Position numbers and translations under genes: made by a program
Shown here: one piece after another, positions 9,931 to 20,600 of the stretch
Position numbering within the stretch: the stretch's first letter is position 1
Layout: each line of letters begins with the position of its first letter
NCBI RefSeq assembly: GCF_002993325.1
Contig: NZ_PVNO01000025.1
Location: 496,001-560,000 of the forward strand
Direction: 5' to 3'
From: Alteromonas gracilis
GTDB taxonomy: Bacteria; Pseudomonadota; Gammaproteobacteria; Enterobacterales; Alteromonadaceae
DNA: 64,000 bases
Notes under the pieces: generated by a model
Seen by the model: only the letters and a program-made list of their open reading frames with translations
Database searches by the model: none
Told to the model about the DNA's origin: nothing

Positions 9931-10854
9931 ATGAAGATGTTTCTAATGAAAAAAACTGCGTTAGCTTGTTTCGCTTCTTTGTTGTCATGCTCAACGATGG
10001 CTGATGAATACCTAACTTTTTTTATGGCTGGGCAATCTAATATGGATGGCTATGGGTACGTTTCTGAACTTCCAAGCGACTTAGTAAAAGAACAAGACGT
10101 GATGATTTTTCATGGAAATGGGGTTTTCGACAATCAAGATAACGGCGGTGTAGGGAAGTGGGGCAAACTTAAACCTGGCCACGGTACAGGCTTTAAATCG
10201 GATGGCAAAAGCAATACGCTTTCAAAGAGATTTGGAGCAGAGTTAACCTTCGCCAACGCAATACAGCAGCAATATCCCAATAAAAAAATTGCCATTATAA
10301 AGTATGCAGTTGGTGGAACCGGCCTTGCGCTTAACACAGGTTACAGTAACTGGTACCCTAATTTTACTGAAGGTAGCGGCCTCAATCAGTACGATTTTGC
10401 ACTAGAGACTATTAAAAACGCCTACGCGGTTAGTGATATCAATGGCGATGGCAAGTCAGACACGTTAAAACCTATGGGTATTATTTGGATGCAAGGTGAA
10501 GCCGATGCACACGCAAGTGAAGCGTCAGCCAATGCATACCTTACTAATTTAACAACTATGATGAACTTGTTCCGTGCTGCACTTAGGGAAGATGATTTGC
10601 CTGTGGTTATCGGTAAAATCACCGATTCCGAAATGGGCGAAGAAGATATTATGCCTTACATCCATCGGGTGCACTTAGCACAGCAACTTTTTGTTGAATC
10701 AGATAACTGCGCTACTTATATGTCTAATTCTGATACCTATACCTACGGTGATGATCCTTGGCACTATACGAGTAAGAGTTTTATACAAATGGGGAAGGAC
10801 TTTGCTTTATCGTATAAACAGATTGCACAGACCTGCAGGACTTTTAAACGTTAG
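9931..10854 (+). CDS. Secreted SASA/SGNH-type carbohydrate esterase
   Basis: This 307-aa protein begins with a Sec signal peptide (ALACFASLLSCSTMADE). It then shows the blocks of the sialate-O-acetylesterase-like (SASA, PF03629) SGNH hydrolases: GQSNMDG with nucleophile Ser36, GGTGLAL, QGEAD, and DPWH with Asp275 and His278. Such enzymes usually remove acetyl groups from polysaccharides or sialic acids. The substrate cannot be read from the sequence. It lies alone between the sucD terminator and the starch receptor gene and has no copy of the starch operator, so a link to starch use is only positional. An alternative start five codons in (MKKTALACF) is also plausible. Confidence 0.8.
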   Translation: MKMFLMKKTALACFASLLSCSTMADEYLTFFMAGQSNMDGYGYVSELPSDLVKEQDVMIFHGNGVFDNQDNGGVGKWGKLKPGHGTGFKSDGKSNTLSKRFGAELTFANAIQQQYPNKKIAIIKYAVGGTGLALNTGYSNWYPNFTEGSGLNQYDFALETIKNAYAVSDINGDGKSDTLKPMGIIWMQGEADAHASEASANAYLTNLTTMMNLFRAALREDDLPVVIGKITDSEMGEEDIMPYIHRVHLAQQLFVESDNCATYMSNSDTYTYGDDPWHYTSKSFIQMGKDFALSYKQIAQTCRTFKR

Positions 10855-11365
10855 TAATTATTCGACATCCAAATTTCGCTAATAATATGGGGCTTTGTAC
10901 TTCACGACGTTTAGTTTTTCGAAAATCTATTCCTCTTATAAATATTTCCCCTATAGTTTATTGTCTTTCATTAGCTATCTGGAAATAGCCCCTAACTCTG
11001 TCACCACAATTTCTTTATTTTGCCCCTCAACGTAATGATTTCGTATTCGCGCAAGCGTCACATTGCTGTCAATTACAAACGAACGTTATTTTGAAAAAAA
11101 ACGTCTCAGTCAACGCGTAACATGAAAATATATTTCATAAATATTTTACAAGTTCACGGTTTTATTGGCTTTATGTTGTAAAATTACGTAAGTTTTCACC
11201 CTGCACTTGTTAATACTGTGTTGCATAAATTTTATTGAATACGTATGCAGGCAATTGTGCAAGACGTGTGTCCTCTATAGGATTAGCCCACATGATGTAT
11301 TGTCATTTTTTTGTCATAAGAATAACAAAAAGACAACAACTATAACCGTATGGGACACCCGTTTT
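10855..11365. other. Intergenic region before the first TonB receptor
   Basis: This 511-base AT-rich gap holds no convincing gene. Its one strong element is the starch operator at 11236-11249, about 116 bases before the receptor start. A small inverted repeat, ATGAAA-ATATA-TTTCAT, occurs at 11122-11138. An in-frame extension of the receptor gene back to 11207 would run through the operator and encode a cysteine-rich non-signal N-terminus, so I treat that stretch as 5' leader. Confidence 0.6.
11236..11249 (+). promoter_or_regulatory. Starch-regulon operator 1 (LacI-type)
   Basis: TGAATACGTATGCA is a 14-bp near-palindrome with a central CG, symmetric at 12 of 14 positions, as in LacI-family operators. 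The identical 14-mer occurs at 17566, 28438 and 30546, each before a starch gene. It lies 116 bases before the receptor start at 11366. Confidence 0.8.
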
Positions 11366-14233
11366 ATGAAACAATTTAAACCCAACCTAATTAAAGCTGC
11401 ACTTATTTCTGGCGGAATGGCGTTTAGTAGTGCGCCGGCACTTGCGCAAGAAGCAAACACCGATGCTGTTGATGAAGCTGAACTTGAAGTTATTCAAGTA
11501 AGCGGTATTCGCGGCAGTCTGCAGCGTGCACAAGCAATCAAAATGGATAACACGTCAATTGTAGAAGCGTTATCTGCTGAAGACATTGGTAAGCTTCCAG
11601 ACACAAGTATTGCTGAGTCAATCGCTCGTCTTCCAGGTTTAGCTGGTGAACGACGTAACGGTCGTACTAGCGGTATTTCTGTTCGTGGTTTCAACGAAAA
11701 CTATGTGGGTACTACGCTAAACGGTCGCGAGCTATTAGGTATGGGCGATAACCGTGGTGTCGAGTTTGACCTTTACCCTACGGAAATTGTTTCAAATATC
11801 TTAGTTTATAAAACACCTGAAGCTGGCCTAATGACCCAGGGTATCGGTGGTACTGTTGATATTCAAACCGTTAGCCCACTTAGTGCGCAAAAAACGGTAA
11901 CAATCAACGGCACGTATGAGGCAAACCAAGAAGAGGCAGGTAACCCTGATTTTGATAATGAAGGTCATCGCCTGTCTTTTAACTACGTAGATCAGTTCGC
12001 AGACGATAAGCTTGGTGTGGCGTTAGTTATCGCAGATATGGAATCACCACGTCAAGAACAGTATTTCCGTGGGTGGGGATATGCAAATGCTAACCCAGCC
12101 AACGCTGCCGAAGGTGTTGAAGTACCTGAAGGAACAGTGATTCTTGGTGGTCATGATTCATTTACGCGTTCAGCAATGCTAGAGCGCACATCAGTTGCCG
12201 GTGTAATTGAATACGCACCTACTGATAATTTGAAAGTTCAGTTTGATGCGCTCTACATCGATTACGAAGAAAATGATGCCCGTCGTGGTGTTGAAGAAGG
12301 TGGTGCAGAGTGGGGAACCGGTGCGTACACTATCACTGGTGTTGAAGACGGTCTTGTAACGTCTGGCTACTATGATGGTTTCTTATCTGTAATTCGTAAC
12401 GATTCTCGTCAACAAAAAGCTGAACTGACTACTTTCGGCCTTAATGTTGAATATACTATCAACGATAATTGGACAGCAACGTTAGACGTATCAACAGGTG
12501 AAGTGGATAAAACTATCACTGACATCGAGAGTTACTCAGGTGTGGGCCGAGCCGGTATCGACGGTCGTCCACTTACGCCACGTGCATGGACTATGACATC
12601 TACAGGTGCGGTTTACAGCGATCATCCTACTCTTGATAGTGTTGATCTGGCAGACCCGAATGCTATCTTCCTTGCCGGTCCGCAGGCGTGGGGGGGCTCG
12701 CTAGGCCCTGTAGAACGCTTCCAAGGCGTAGAAGGCTTTGGACCAAATACAGCGCAGGACGGTTTCGTCAACGAGCCGATTTTTGAAGAGACACTTGATG
12801 CTGTTCGCCTTGACCTAGAAGGTTTTGTTGAGTGGGGCGTCTTCACTAAGTTGACTGCGGGTGTTAACTACCAAGAACGTGAAAAAACTAAAGATAACAA
12901 TGGTGCTTATCTAACGTCGCCAGCATGGCCAAGTCAAGAACTGGTTCCAAACCCAATCGGTACAGCAGACCTAAGCCACATCGGAATTGACGGTGTCGTA
13001 GCTTACGATGGCCTTGGTTTGTACAGAAGCGGCTACTACATCGAGACAGAAGCGGAACTATTTGAAAATGGTCGCTTGGGTGACTCATACACTATCTCAG
13101 AAGATATCCTAACCGCATATGCGAAGTTAGACATTGAAACAGAAATTGGCGACGTACTGGTATTCGGTAATCTTGGACTACAAGTTGTTAACGTTGACCA
13201 ATCAGGTTCGGGCTTTAACACCACTACCGGTCCTACTGGGTTTACAGCAGTAACTCCACTGTCGGATGGCGATTCCTACACAGATGTGTTACCGACTTTG
13301 AACTTGAGCTTCGAAATCGCTGAGAACCAGTTTATTCGTACCGCTTTAGGAAAAGTGATTAGCCGTCCTCGTATGGATGACATGCGCCCGAATAACACAG
13401 TAAGCTTTACTTTTAACGACCAGCAAATCATATCGACCAATGTTGCTAATGGTCCATGGTCTGCAAGCGCAGGTAATGCGCGCCTAAGACCGCTTGAAGC
13501 GAATCAGTTTGATATAGCTTACGAAAATTACTTCGCAGACTCAGGTTACTTTGCCGCTAGTTTCTTCTATAAAGACCTGACTAACTGGCACGTAGCTGGA
13601 CAAACTGTTGGCGATTTTAGTGAGTCTTACATTGAAGGTTTCCACGAAACGTCTGGTGAAACTGACATCAATAACGATGGTGTACTAGATGAAAACGATA
13701 TCGTACCACCAGGTACATTTAACGGAATTGTGAGCTTCCGCGAAGATGGACTTGAAGGGTTTGTACGTGGCTGGGAGCTTCAAGGTAGTCTACCGTTTGA
13801 CATGATCCACGATTCACTAGAAGGGTTTGGCGTGTTTGCGAGTGCAACCTTCCTTGATGGTGAGTTAGAAAATGGTGAAGCGGTACCAGGTTTATCTGAA
13901 GAGACTTACTCACTAACCGCTTTCTATGAAAGCAATGGTTTTGAAATTCGTGTGTCTGGAACTAAACGTGATGCGTTTGCTACAGAAACTCGTGCTATCA
14001 GCCTTTCTCTAGCACCTATTGAAGATAACGGTGTTAAACAGATAGATGCGCAGATTGGCTATGATTTCAGTGAGTCTGGAATTGAGTATCTTGAAGGGCT
14101 TCGTGTTACGCTTCAAGGTCAAAACCTGACTGACGAGCCTACTGTTCGTGTCAACCCAGGTGACAGTCGTCAAATTACTGAGTACCAAAGCTACGGACGT
14201 AACTTCCTACTTGGTTTCAACTACACGTTCTAA
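11366..14233 (+). CDS. TonB-dependent outer-membrane receptor (starch locus, first copy)
   Basis: This 955-aa receptor belongs to the large TonB-dependent family common in Alteromonadales, Xanthomonas and Caulobacter (TonB-Xanth-Caul type). It has a signal peptide (MKQFKPNLIKAALISGG ending in APALAQ), then a plug domain with the hallmarks VSGIRGSLQRAQ, SAEDIGKLPDTSIAESI and RLPGLAG. A long beta-barrel follows, ending in FNYTF with the terminal Phe typical of outer-membrane proteins. I chose ATG 11366 because it gives a clean signal peptide and shares the GGGACACC leader and MKxFKP start with the receptor at 17692. The operator upstream supports import of maltodextrins or related glucans. The substrate is inferred. 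Confidence 0.88.
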   Translation: MKQFKPNLIKAALISGGMAFSSAPALAQEANTDAVDEAELEVIQVSGIRGSLQRAQAIKMDNTSIVEALSAEDIGKLPDTSIAESIARLPGLAGERRNGRTSGISVRGFNENYVGTTLNGRELLGMGDNRGVEFDLYPTEIVSNILVYKTPEAGLMTQGIGGTVDIQTVSPLSAQKTVTINGTYEANQEEAGNPDFDNEGHRLSFNYVDQFADDKLGVALVIADMESPRQEQYFRGWGYANANPANAAEGVEVPEGTVILGGHDSFTRSAMLERTSVAGVIEYAPTDNLKVQFDALYIDYEENDARRGVEEGGAEWGTGAYTITGVEDGLVTSGYYDGFLSVIRNDSRQQKAELTTFGLNVEYTINDNWTATLDVSTGEVDKTITDIESYSGVGRAGIDGRPLTPRAWTMTSTGAVYSDHPTLDSVDLADPNAIFLAGPQAWGGSLGPVERFQGVEGFGPNTAQDGFVNEPIFEETLDAVRLDLEGFVEWGVFTKLTAGVNYQEREKTKDNNGAYLTSPAWPSQELVPNPIGTADLSHIGIDGVVAYDGLGLYRSGYYIETEAELFENGRLGDSYTISEDILTAYAKLDIETEIGDVLVFGNLGLQVVNVDQSGSGFNTTTGPTGFTAVTPLSDGDSYTDVLPTLNLSFEIAENQFIRTALGKVISRPRMDDMRPNNTVSFTFNDQQIISTNVANGPWSASAGNARLRPLEANQFDIAYENYFADSGYFAASFFYKDLTNWHVAGQTVGDFSESYIEGFHETSGETDINNDGVLDENDIVPPGTFNGIVSFREDGLEGFVRGWELQGSLPFDMIHDSLEGFGVFASATFLDGELENGEAVPGLSEETYSLTAFYESNGFEIRVSGTKRDAFATETRAISLSLAPIEDNGVKQIDAQIGYDFSESGIEYLEGLRVTLQGQNLTDEPTVRVNPGDSRQITEYQSYGRNFLLGFNYTF

Positions 14234-14243
14234 ATAGCTATCT

Positions 14244-14266
14244 GCCGCTTGTTGTAAACAAGCGGC
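14244..14266 (+). other. Strong hairpin just after the first receptor gene
   Basis: GCCGCTTGTT and AACAAGCGGC form a 10-bp perfect stem with a 3-base loop, eleven bases after the stop codon. No T-run follows. It may protect the receptor mRNA 3' end or act as a processing site ahead of the terminator at 14315. Confidence 0.5.
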
Positions 14267-14314
14267 GGATAAAGAATGTTGTAAATGAGACGCTAGTCAA
14301 TATTATGAAATTTC

Positions 14315-14350
14315 AAAGCCCCAAAACTGTAATATGTGTTGGGGCTTTTT
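14315..14350 (+). terminator. Rho-independent terminator between the receptor and halogenase genes
   Basis: AAAGCCCCAA pairs with TTGGGGCTTT across a 14-base loop and ends in a T-run. It would reduce or stop receptor transcription before the halogenase-family genes, which start about 58 bases later. Confidence 0.75.
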
Positions 14351-14407
14351 GTTGTATAGCAAAACGGGTCGTGTTATCAAAGTGTGGTAGGTCAGCGGTG
14401 TAGAGTG

Positions 14408-15910
14408 ATGGCAGAAAATATGTACGATAAAGCTGTAAAAAAGGTAGTAGTGGTTGGCGGTGGAACTGCAGGATGGATCTCTGCAGCAGTGATTAAGCGT
14501 TTAATTGGTACTGACTTAACGGTTACTTTGGTTGAATCTGAAGACATTGGAACAGTTGGCGTAGGCGAGGCGACAATACCTCCTATTATTACGCTGAATA
14601 ATGTTCTCGGGATAGATGAAAAAGAATTCTTACGAGAAACCAATGCCACAATGAAACTTGCCATCAAGTTTGAAAATTGGCGGGTTAAAGGCGAGGACTA
14701 TTTTCATACCTTCGGCGCACCTGGAAAAAGTTACGCTTTCTGTCATTTTCATCACTATTTTAAACGTGCACAAAAACTAGGGCTTACCGACTCAATCTGG
14801 GAATACGATTTAAACTACCTTGCCTGTAAAGCGGGTAAATTTGCTCATATAAAATCTCCAGATCCAATTATAGAAATGCCTTATGCTTACCATTTCGATG
14901 CGTCGCTTTATGCGCGCTTTTTACGCAAAAAGTGTGAAGCAATGGGAGTAACTCGTAAAGAGGGCATTATTCATGATGTCACGCAAGATAGTGAGAGCGG
15001 CTTCATCACAGGGGTAACGTTGAAAGACGGTGAACATATTGAAGGCGATTTATTTATAGACTGTTCAGGCTTTAAAGGCCTTCTTACCCAGCAAACGTTG
15101 AACACAGGCTATGAGGATTGGTCTCACTGGCTACCTTGCGATCGCGCTGTTGCTATTCCTTCAGAGCGACTAGAAAAAACCTTACCTTACACTCGCTCCA
15201 TAGCACATTCTGCCGGCTGGCAATGGCGTATTCCACTTCAACATCGTAACGGTAATGGCCTTGTGTATAGCAGTAACTATTATACTGACGAACAAGCACT
15301 GGATATATTGTCGAGTAACCTAGACACCAAGCCACTCGCCGATCCTAATTTTATTCGTTTTAAGACTGGAAGAAGACGCAAGCAGTGGAATAAGAACGTG
15401 ATCGCCGTTGGGCTTTCAAGCGGTTTTCTTGAACCCCTTGAGTCAACGAGTATTCACCTTATTCAATCTGCCGTGGTTAGGCTTATCCATTTGTTCCCAC
15501 ACGAAGGGTTCAAGCAACGTCAAATTGACGAGTATAATAAGCAATCAAAGACCGAGTACGAACAAATACGAGACTTCATTATTCTGCATTATCACGTGAA
15601 CGAAAGAACTGACTCGCACTTCTGGAAAGACTTACGAGAAATGGATGTACCTGATAGCTTAACGCATAAAATCGAGCTATTCAGAGAGTCTGGTAATTTA
15701 TTCAGAGAACAAAATGACTTGTTCCTTGAAAGTTCTTGGCTACAAGTACTGATGGGGCAAGGTATAGTACAAGGTGATTACCATCCTCTGGCTAACGCAT
15801 TGTCTGAGCAAAAACTGCAAGAGTTGATGCAAAATATCAAACGTATTAAGAATGAACCCATCGGAAAAATTGCTACTCATGACGACTTCTTGAAGCAGTT
15901 TTGTGGTTAG
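14408..15910 (+). CDS. Flavin-dependent tryptophan halogenase family protein (first)
   Basis: This 500-aa protein belongs to the tryptophan halogenase family (PF04820), FADH2-dependent enzymes that chlorinate or brominate indole-type substrates. The FAD motif GGGTAGW is at residues 17-23. The conserved lysine that directs hypohalous acid is in MKLAIKF (Lys83). The family signature WxWxIP is WQWRIP (271-276), and GFLEPLEST carries the conserved Glu. All catalytic landmarks appear kept. I start at ATG 14408; a GTG eight codons upstream is in frame. The next gene is a second family member 9 bases downstream, and both lie between TonB receptors. The real substrate is unknown. Activity as a true tryptophan halogenase is doubtful, since receptor-linked relatives often act on other indoles or have no known role. 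Confidence 0.85.
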   Translation: MAENMYDKAVKKVVVVGGGTAGWISAAVIKRLIGTDLTVTLVESEDIGTVGVGEATIPPIITLNNVLGIDEKEFLRETNATMKLAIKFENWRVKGEDYFHTFGAPGKSYAFCHFHHYFKRAQKLGLTDSIWEYDLNYLACKAGKFAHIKSPDPIIEMPYAYHFDASLYARFLRKKCEAMGVTRKEGIIHDVTQDSESGFITGVTLKDGEHIEGDLFIDCSGFKGLLTQQTLNTGYEDWSHWLPCDRAVAIPSERLEKTLPYTRSIAHSAGWQWRIPLQHRNGNGLVYSSNYYTDEQALDILSSNLDTKPLADPNFIRFKTGRRRKQWNKNVIAVGLSSGFLEPLESTSIHLIQSAVVRLIHLFPHEGFKQRQIDEYNKQSKTEYEQIRDFIILHYHVNERTDSHFWKDLREMDVPDSLTHKIELFRESGNLFREQNDLFLESSWLQVLMGQGIVQGDYHPLANALSEQKLQELMQNIKRIKNEPIGKIATHDDFLKQFCG

Positions 15911-15919
15911 CCGTTTGAT

Positions 15920-17416
15920 ATGAATAGACCAATGAACATTGTTATTGCCGGGGGCGGAACTGCCGGCTGGATGGCGGCTAACTATTTTGCACATAAATGG
16001 CCCTCGGACAAGGTTAAAGTAACTCTTGTTGAGTCTCCCGATATAGGCATTATTGGTGTAGGCGAGGGTTCTACACCGACATTAAAACGCTTCTTTGAAG
16101 AGCTAAAAATTAAAGAAAGTGATTGGATGCCTAAGTGTAATGCAACCTACAAAGTAAGCATTCAGTTTAATGGCTGGAGCCCTAGTTCCGGTGTTAAACA
16201 TTATCGCCATCCCTTTATCTCTCAAACAGATACGTTTACTCAGCGTGCTTTTGAAGTGAACTGCCGTACCCGAAGGTTGGGGCTAGATACTCACGTTACA
16301 CCTGAAGACTTTTTATTAAATGGCGTGTTGGCTAAGCAAAACAAGGCGCCGATAACTCCTGATAATTTTCCATTCAGAATGGAATACGGTTACCATTTTG
16401 ATAGCGCATTGCTAGGCAACTATCTGCGTGATGTTGCGGTTGAAAAAGGCGTTACTCATATTAGTGCGGTAATCAGTGACGTAGTACTTCATCTTAGCGG
16501 AGACATAAGTCACCTTGTAACAGAAAAGGGTAACATTGAGGGAGATTTCTTCGTCGATTGCACCGGATTTTCTTCCCATCTATTGCAACAAACCCTAGGC
16601 GTTAAGTTCAATTCTTACTCCGATAACTTGTTTAATGACTCTGCGGTAGTATTACCTACACACGCTTACGAAACCATTCCGGTAGAGACGCAATCCACAG
16701 CACTCTCCAATGGTTGGTGTTGGTCAATACCACTACAAAACCGCACGGGAAATGGTTATGTCTATAGCGCTTCACATTTAACGAAAGACAAGGCAGAAGA
16801 GGAGTTGCGGCGGCATCTTGGACTTGAAAACAGCGATGTGGAAGCTAGACATCTTAAAATGAAAGTCGGGCAAGTAGCGCAGCATTGGCAGAAAAACTGT
16901 TTAGCATTAGGCCTATCCCAAGGGTTTATAGAACCGCTTGAGGCAACCGCACTTCATTTGGTACAGATTTGTATTGAGTATTTCTCCGATACACTTGAAA
17001 AGAGCGGCTTTTCTAGTAAAGAGAGCGCAGCTTACAATGCCTTTGCCAAAGAGCGTTTTGATCGAGTACGAGACTACATCGTCGCGCATTATAAGCTTAA
17101 TACTCGTGATGACAGTGAGTATTGGCGAGCGAACAGAAATAACATGGTGTTGTCGGATTCACTCAAGTCTTTAATCTCTACATGGTTTCAACGTGAAGAT
17201 CTCACCAGTGAGATAAATCGTCAGAATATTGGAATGCACTGGGACTCTGTATCATGGCATTGTTTATTTGCTGGATATGGCGCGTTTCCGCCTTTAGAGC
17301 AAAATCAACCAGGCCGTGGCGATTTGTACAGTGAGCAAAAAATTGAACGTTTTATTCAAGGCTGCGCGTTAAATTTTAAACATCATAATAATGTGCTTCA
17401 GACACAACAAAGCTAA
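15920..17416 (+). CDS. Flavin-dependent tryptophan halogenase family protein (second)
   Basis: This 498-aa protein is paralogous to the preceding gene. It has the FAD motif GGGTAGW near the N-terminus, the conserved lysine in YKVSIQF (Lys78), the WxWxIP signature as WCWSIP (266-271), and GFIEPLEAT. A 9-base gap links it to the first copy, so the two are probably co-transcribed. They differ widely in sequence, including the region between the lysine and the WxWxIP motif, so they may form a complementary pair rather than a recent duplication. A weak hairpin (17422-17457) follows, then the operator of the next receptor. The substrate is unknown. The flavin reductase that the family needs is not encoded nearby. 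Confidence 0.85.
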   Translation: MNRPMNIVIAGGGTAGWMAANYFAHKWPSDKVKVTLVESPDIGIIGVGEGSTPTLKRFFEELKIKESDWMPKCNATYKVSIQFNGWSPSSGVKHYRHPFISQTDTFTQRAFEVNCRTRRLGLDTHVTPEDFLLNGVLAKQNKAPITPDNFPFRMEYGYHFDSALLGNYLRDVAVEKGVTHISAVISDVVLHLSGDISHLVTEKGNIEGDFFVDCTGFSSHLLQQTLGVKFNSYSDNLFNDSAVVLPTHAYETIPVETQSTALSNGWCWSIPLQNRTGNGYVYSASHLTKDKAEEELRRHLGLENSDVEARHLKMKVGQVAQHWQKNCLALGLSQGFIEPLEATALHLVQICIEYFSDTLEKSGFSSKESAAYNAFAKERFDRVRDYIVAHYKLNTRDDSEYWRANRNNMVLSDSLKSLISTWFQREDLTSEINRQNIGMHWDSVSWHCLFAGYGAFPPLEQNQPGRGDLYSEQKIERFIQGCALNFKHHNNVLQTQQS

Positions 17417-17565
17417 TAATGACAATCTTGAAAGCCAAGGACGGTTAGTAAGATTGTTATATTTATCCATAAGTAACTGCGCTGGCCTGCTTAGCCCCTG
17501 CATATAAATATTATAAAAAACAATAAATTCCGCACAATGTTTCATTTATGTTTAACAATTGTAAA

Positions 17566-17579
17566 TGAATACGTATGCA
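17566..17579 (+). promoter_or_regulatory. Starch-regulon operator 2 (LacI-type)
   Basis: A second exact copy of TGAATACGTATGCA lies 112 bases before the second receptor start. The distance is nearly the same as for operator 1. Confidence 0.8.
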
Positions 17580-17691
17580 TAGCATTGCTCCCTTTTTATA
17601 CAAACCAGTAGTATTTGGTGTTGAAGTATAAGAGGCATTTTTGGGTGTGGTAGTCCTAAAAATGTCGATAATAAACAAGGATGGGACACCA

Positions 17692-20600
17692 ATGAAAACA
17701 TTTAAACCCAGCACCATTATGGCGGCGCTTATAAGCAGTGGAGTTGCCTTTAGCGCTTTTCCTCTTTATGCACAAGAGTCACCTGACACACCTTTAGATG
17801 AAGTTGAACGACCACAGGAAGATACCTTAGAGCGTATCGAAGTGCGTGGTTTCAGCACTAGCTTGATTCAATCACTTAATCAAAAACGATTCTCGGACAC
17901 AGTCTCTGAACAGATTTCTGCGGACGACCTTGGCGGGCTTCCTGACGTTTCTATGGCAGATGCACTGACACGTCTACCGGGTATCTCTGCTGTAAGAACC
18001 GGAGGACAAGCTGCCCAGATTAACATTCGTGGTCTATCAGGTGACTTCGTGTTTTCTACGCTAAACGGTAGAGAGCAGGTATCCACCAGCGGAAGTCGCG
18101 CCATTGAGTTTGACCAATATCCGTCCGAACTAATTAGTGAGGCAGCGGTTTATAAATCACCCAAGGCGTCGCTTATTGAAGGCGGTATTGCGGGTACAGT
18201 AGAACTGAAAACAGCATCACCACTGGCTATTGAAGAGCAGCATAAGTTCAGCGCCAACATGCGCGGTATGTACAACGATAGAGCATCAGAAATAAGCGAT
18301 GCTACTGAATATGGTCACAGACTGAGCTTTTCCTATCAAGGTAAGTTTTTAGACGATACGTTAGGTGTGTCTTTGGGGTATGCCCGTCTATTCCAACCCA
18401 GCGTTTCAACGCAATTTATTGGTTTGGCATATAACGGTCAGGTAGATGTTGATGGTCTAGAAGGGGATACAGATGGGCCAGCAGATTGCCCAAATTGTGA
18501 ACTTATCTCAGAAGGCTTTGAAATGCAGCACAAGGGCGGGGAAGAAACCCGCGACGGTTACGTGGCTGCGTTCGAGTGGGCGCCCATCGATACCTTTACA
18601 TTAAAAGCTGATGCCTTTATCTCTAAATTTGATTCTGAAGCATTTGCCCGCGGTTTTCGCGTAAAGCTAGGCGGAATTAATGCTGGTATCACGAATCCCG
18701 TAGTGGTGAATAATAATGTCATCGGCGGTACTTTTTCACGCACAGACAATAGCTTCACCCGTGTTGAACTGGTTAACGACGACAATCAAGATTTCGACAG
18801 TGTAACCAACTTAGGTATTAATGCCAGCTGGGAAATATCACCCGATTTAGCGGTTCAGTTTGATGTATCCCGTTCAAGCGCTGAGAGCGACTTCAGGAAT
18901 GGTTTACTGTGGTCGCTGGTTGGTGAAGACGCGACAGCAACCAACCCAGTTTTTGATGAAAACGTTCAAATATCTTATTTGCTGAATGGTTTGAATCTCC
19001 CTGATATCGGCTTCAATCAAACAGATGCCTTTACTGACTTAGACCGCGTTATGGTAAGTAAGTACGGTATTTATCCGTTTGAAAATAAAGATGAGCTAGA
19101 TGCTTATCGTGTCGATTTTCAATATTATGTGGACGTGCCTATTATTTCTGGCTTTGAATTCGGCTATCGTTATTCAGACCGGGAGTACAACAACGATCGC
19201 TCGGTCTTTGAATACGGAAACGACAGTGCATTTTCAGTGAGCGAGCCGCCGCTTCGGCTGACGTCTGACATGGTCGAGCAAGTTGACTGGAGTGGTGACT
19301 TTGGCTACTTCCCAAGTTATCTTTCTGTTGATCTAGACAGTGCACTTAATGCATGGTTTCCAAGCGGTAGGCCTCAGCCTGTTCAAACATGGGGTCCGGG
19401 CGCAGCTGGTGTTATTAACGGGCCTGGCACAGGGCCCGCTACAGCATGGACACTGCAAGAAAGCGGAGATGTATTTGAAACGGTAAACTCGGCCTACTTA
19501 ATGGCTAAGATAAATACCGAAATAGGCAGTATTCCTGTTACGGGAAATGTGGGTGTTCGCTACGTTAAAAGTAAACAGAGCTCAACAACGCTGCAGCGTG
19601 CTACCCAGCTAATTCAAGACTTAGAAACAGGCACGTCAGTTGAAGTTAGCGACCCTATCGCAGGTGCGCAAAATATTACAGACGATGTTGGGCTTATCAA
19701 CAATTTCTATCGACCAGCCTTGATAAGTCATGAGTATTCAGACGTACTGCCCTCTATCAATCTAAATTTTAAGCTGACTGATGACACACAGCTTCGCGTG
19801 GCAGCAGCAAAAGTAATGGGTAGAGCGCCAATTAACCGTTTTGCGGCAAATGCATCTACTACCATTGAAACGGTTACTGCTTTCCAAGACAGAGATTCGG
19901 GTGAAATTACTTTATCGAACCCTACCGCAAGAGTTAGTGGTAATGCCCGTAATAGCCCCTACTTAGAACCGTTTTACGCCACGCAATACGACGTGTCTTG
20001 GGAGTATTACTTTTCAGATACAGAAGGTGCTTTGGTTATCGCTGGTTTCTACAAGGACATTGAGTCGTTTGTGGAAGACATTGAAATAGAGCCTTATGAT
20101 TTTGAGGCAAACGGCATTGTTATTCCTGACAACGTTAGCGTTCCGGTTTACCTAACCCCAGAGTTTAACGGCCAAGAGGCTGAGCTTGCTCGCGATGAGA
20201 ACGGCGATCCTATCTTCGTAACCGTTCCTACGGAAAATGGTAGCTACAGTACGGCAGTTAACAACGCTGAGGGCGGTTACATCAGAGGCCTTGAAGTCGC
20301 TTATACCCAAATATACAGCATGCTGCCTGGTTTGTGGTCAGGGTTAGGGGTTAGCGCCAGCTACTCTTACACCGAAAGCGAAATTCAGCGAACTCTCGGC
20401 GACGGCGTTTACGCTGCAAATTTACCTGGTCTTTCTGAGAACGTAGCGACGCTAACGGTTTTCTGGGAATACGAAGGTTTTGAAACCCGCTTGTCTAGTC
20501 GATATCGCGATGCGTTTGTTTCGCAACAGGTAGCGGTAAACGATCAAGTGGTTAACTTCGACGAAGAATTGGTTATTGATTACCAAGCATCGTACGAAAT

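Noticed and set aside
11122..11138. ATGAAA/TTTCAT inverted repeat upstream of the first receptor
   Set aside because: Six-base AT-rich arms are expected by chance in such sequence; not listed as a separate feature.
11207..11365. Longer N-terminus for the first TonB receptor
   Set aside because: The extra 53 codons run through the starch operator and hide the signal peptide; ATG 11366 fits better and parallels the second receptor.
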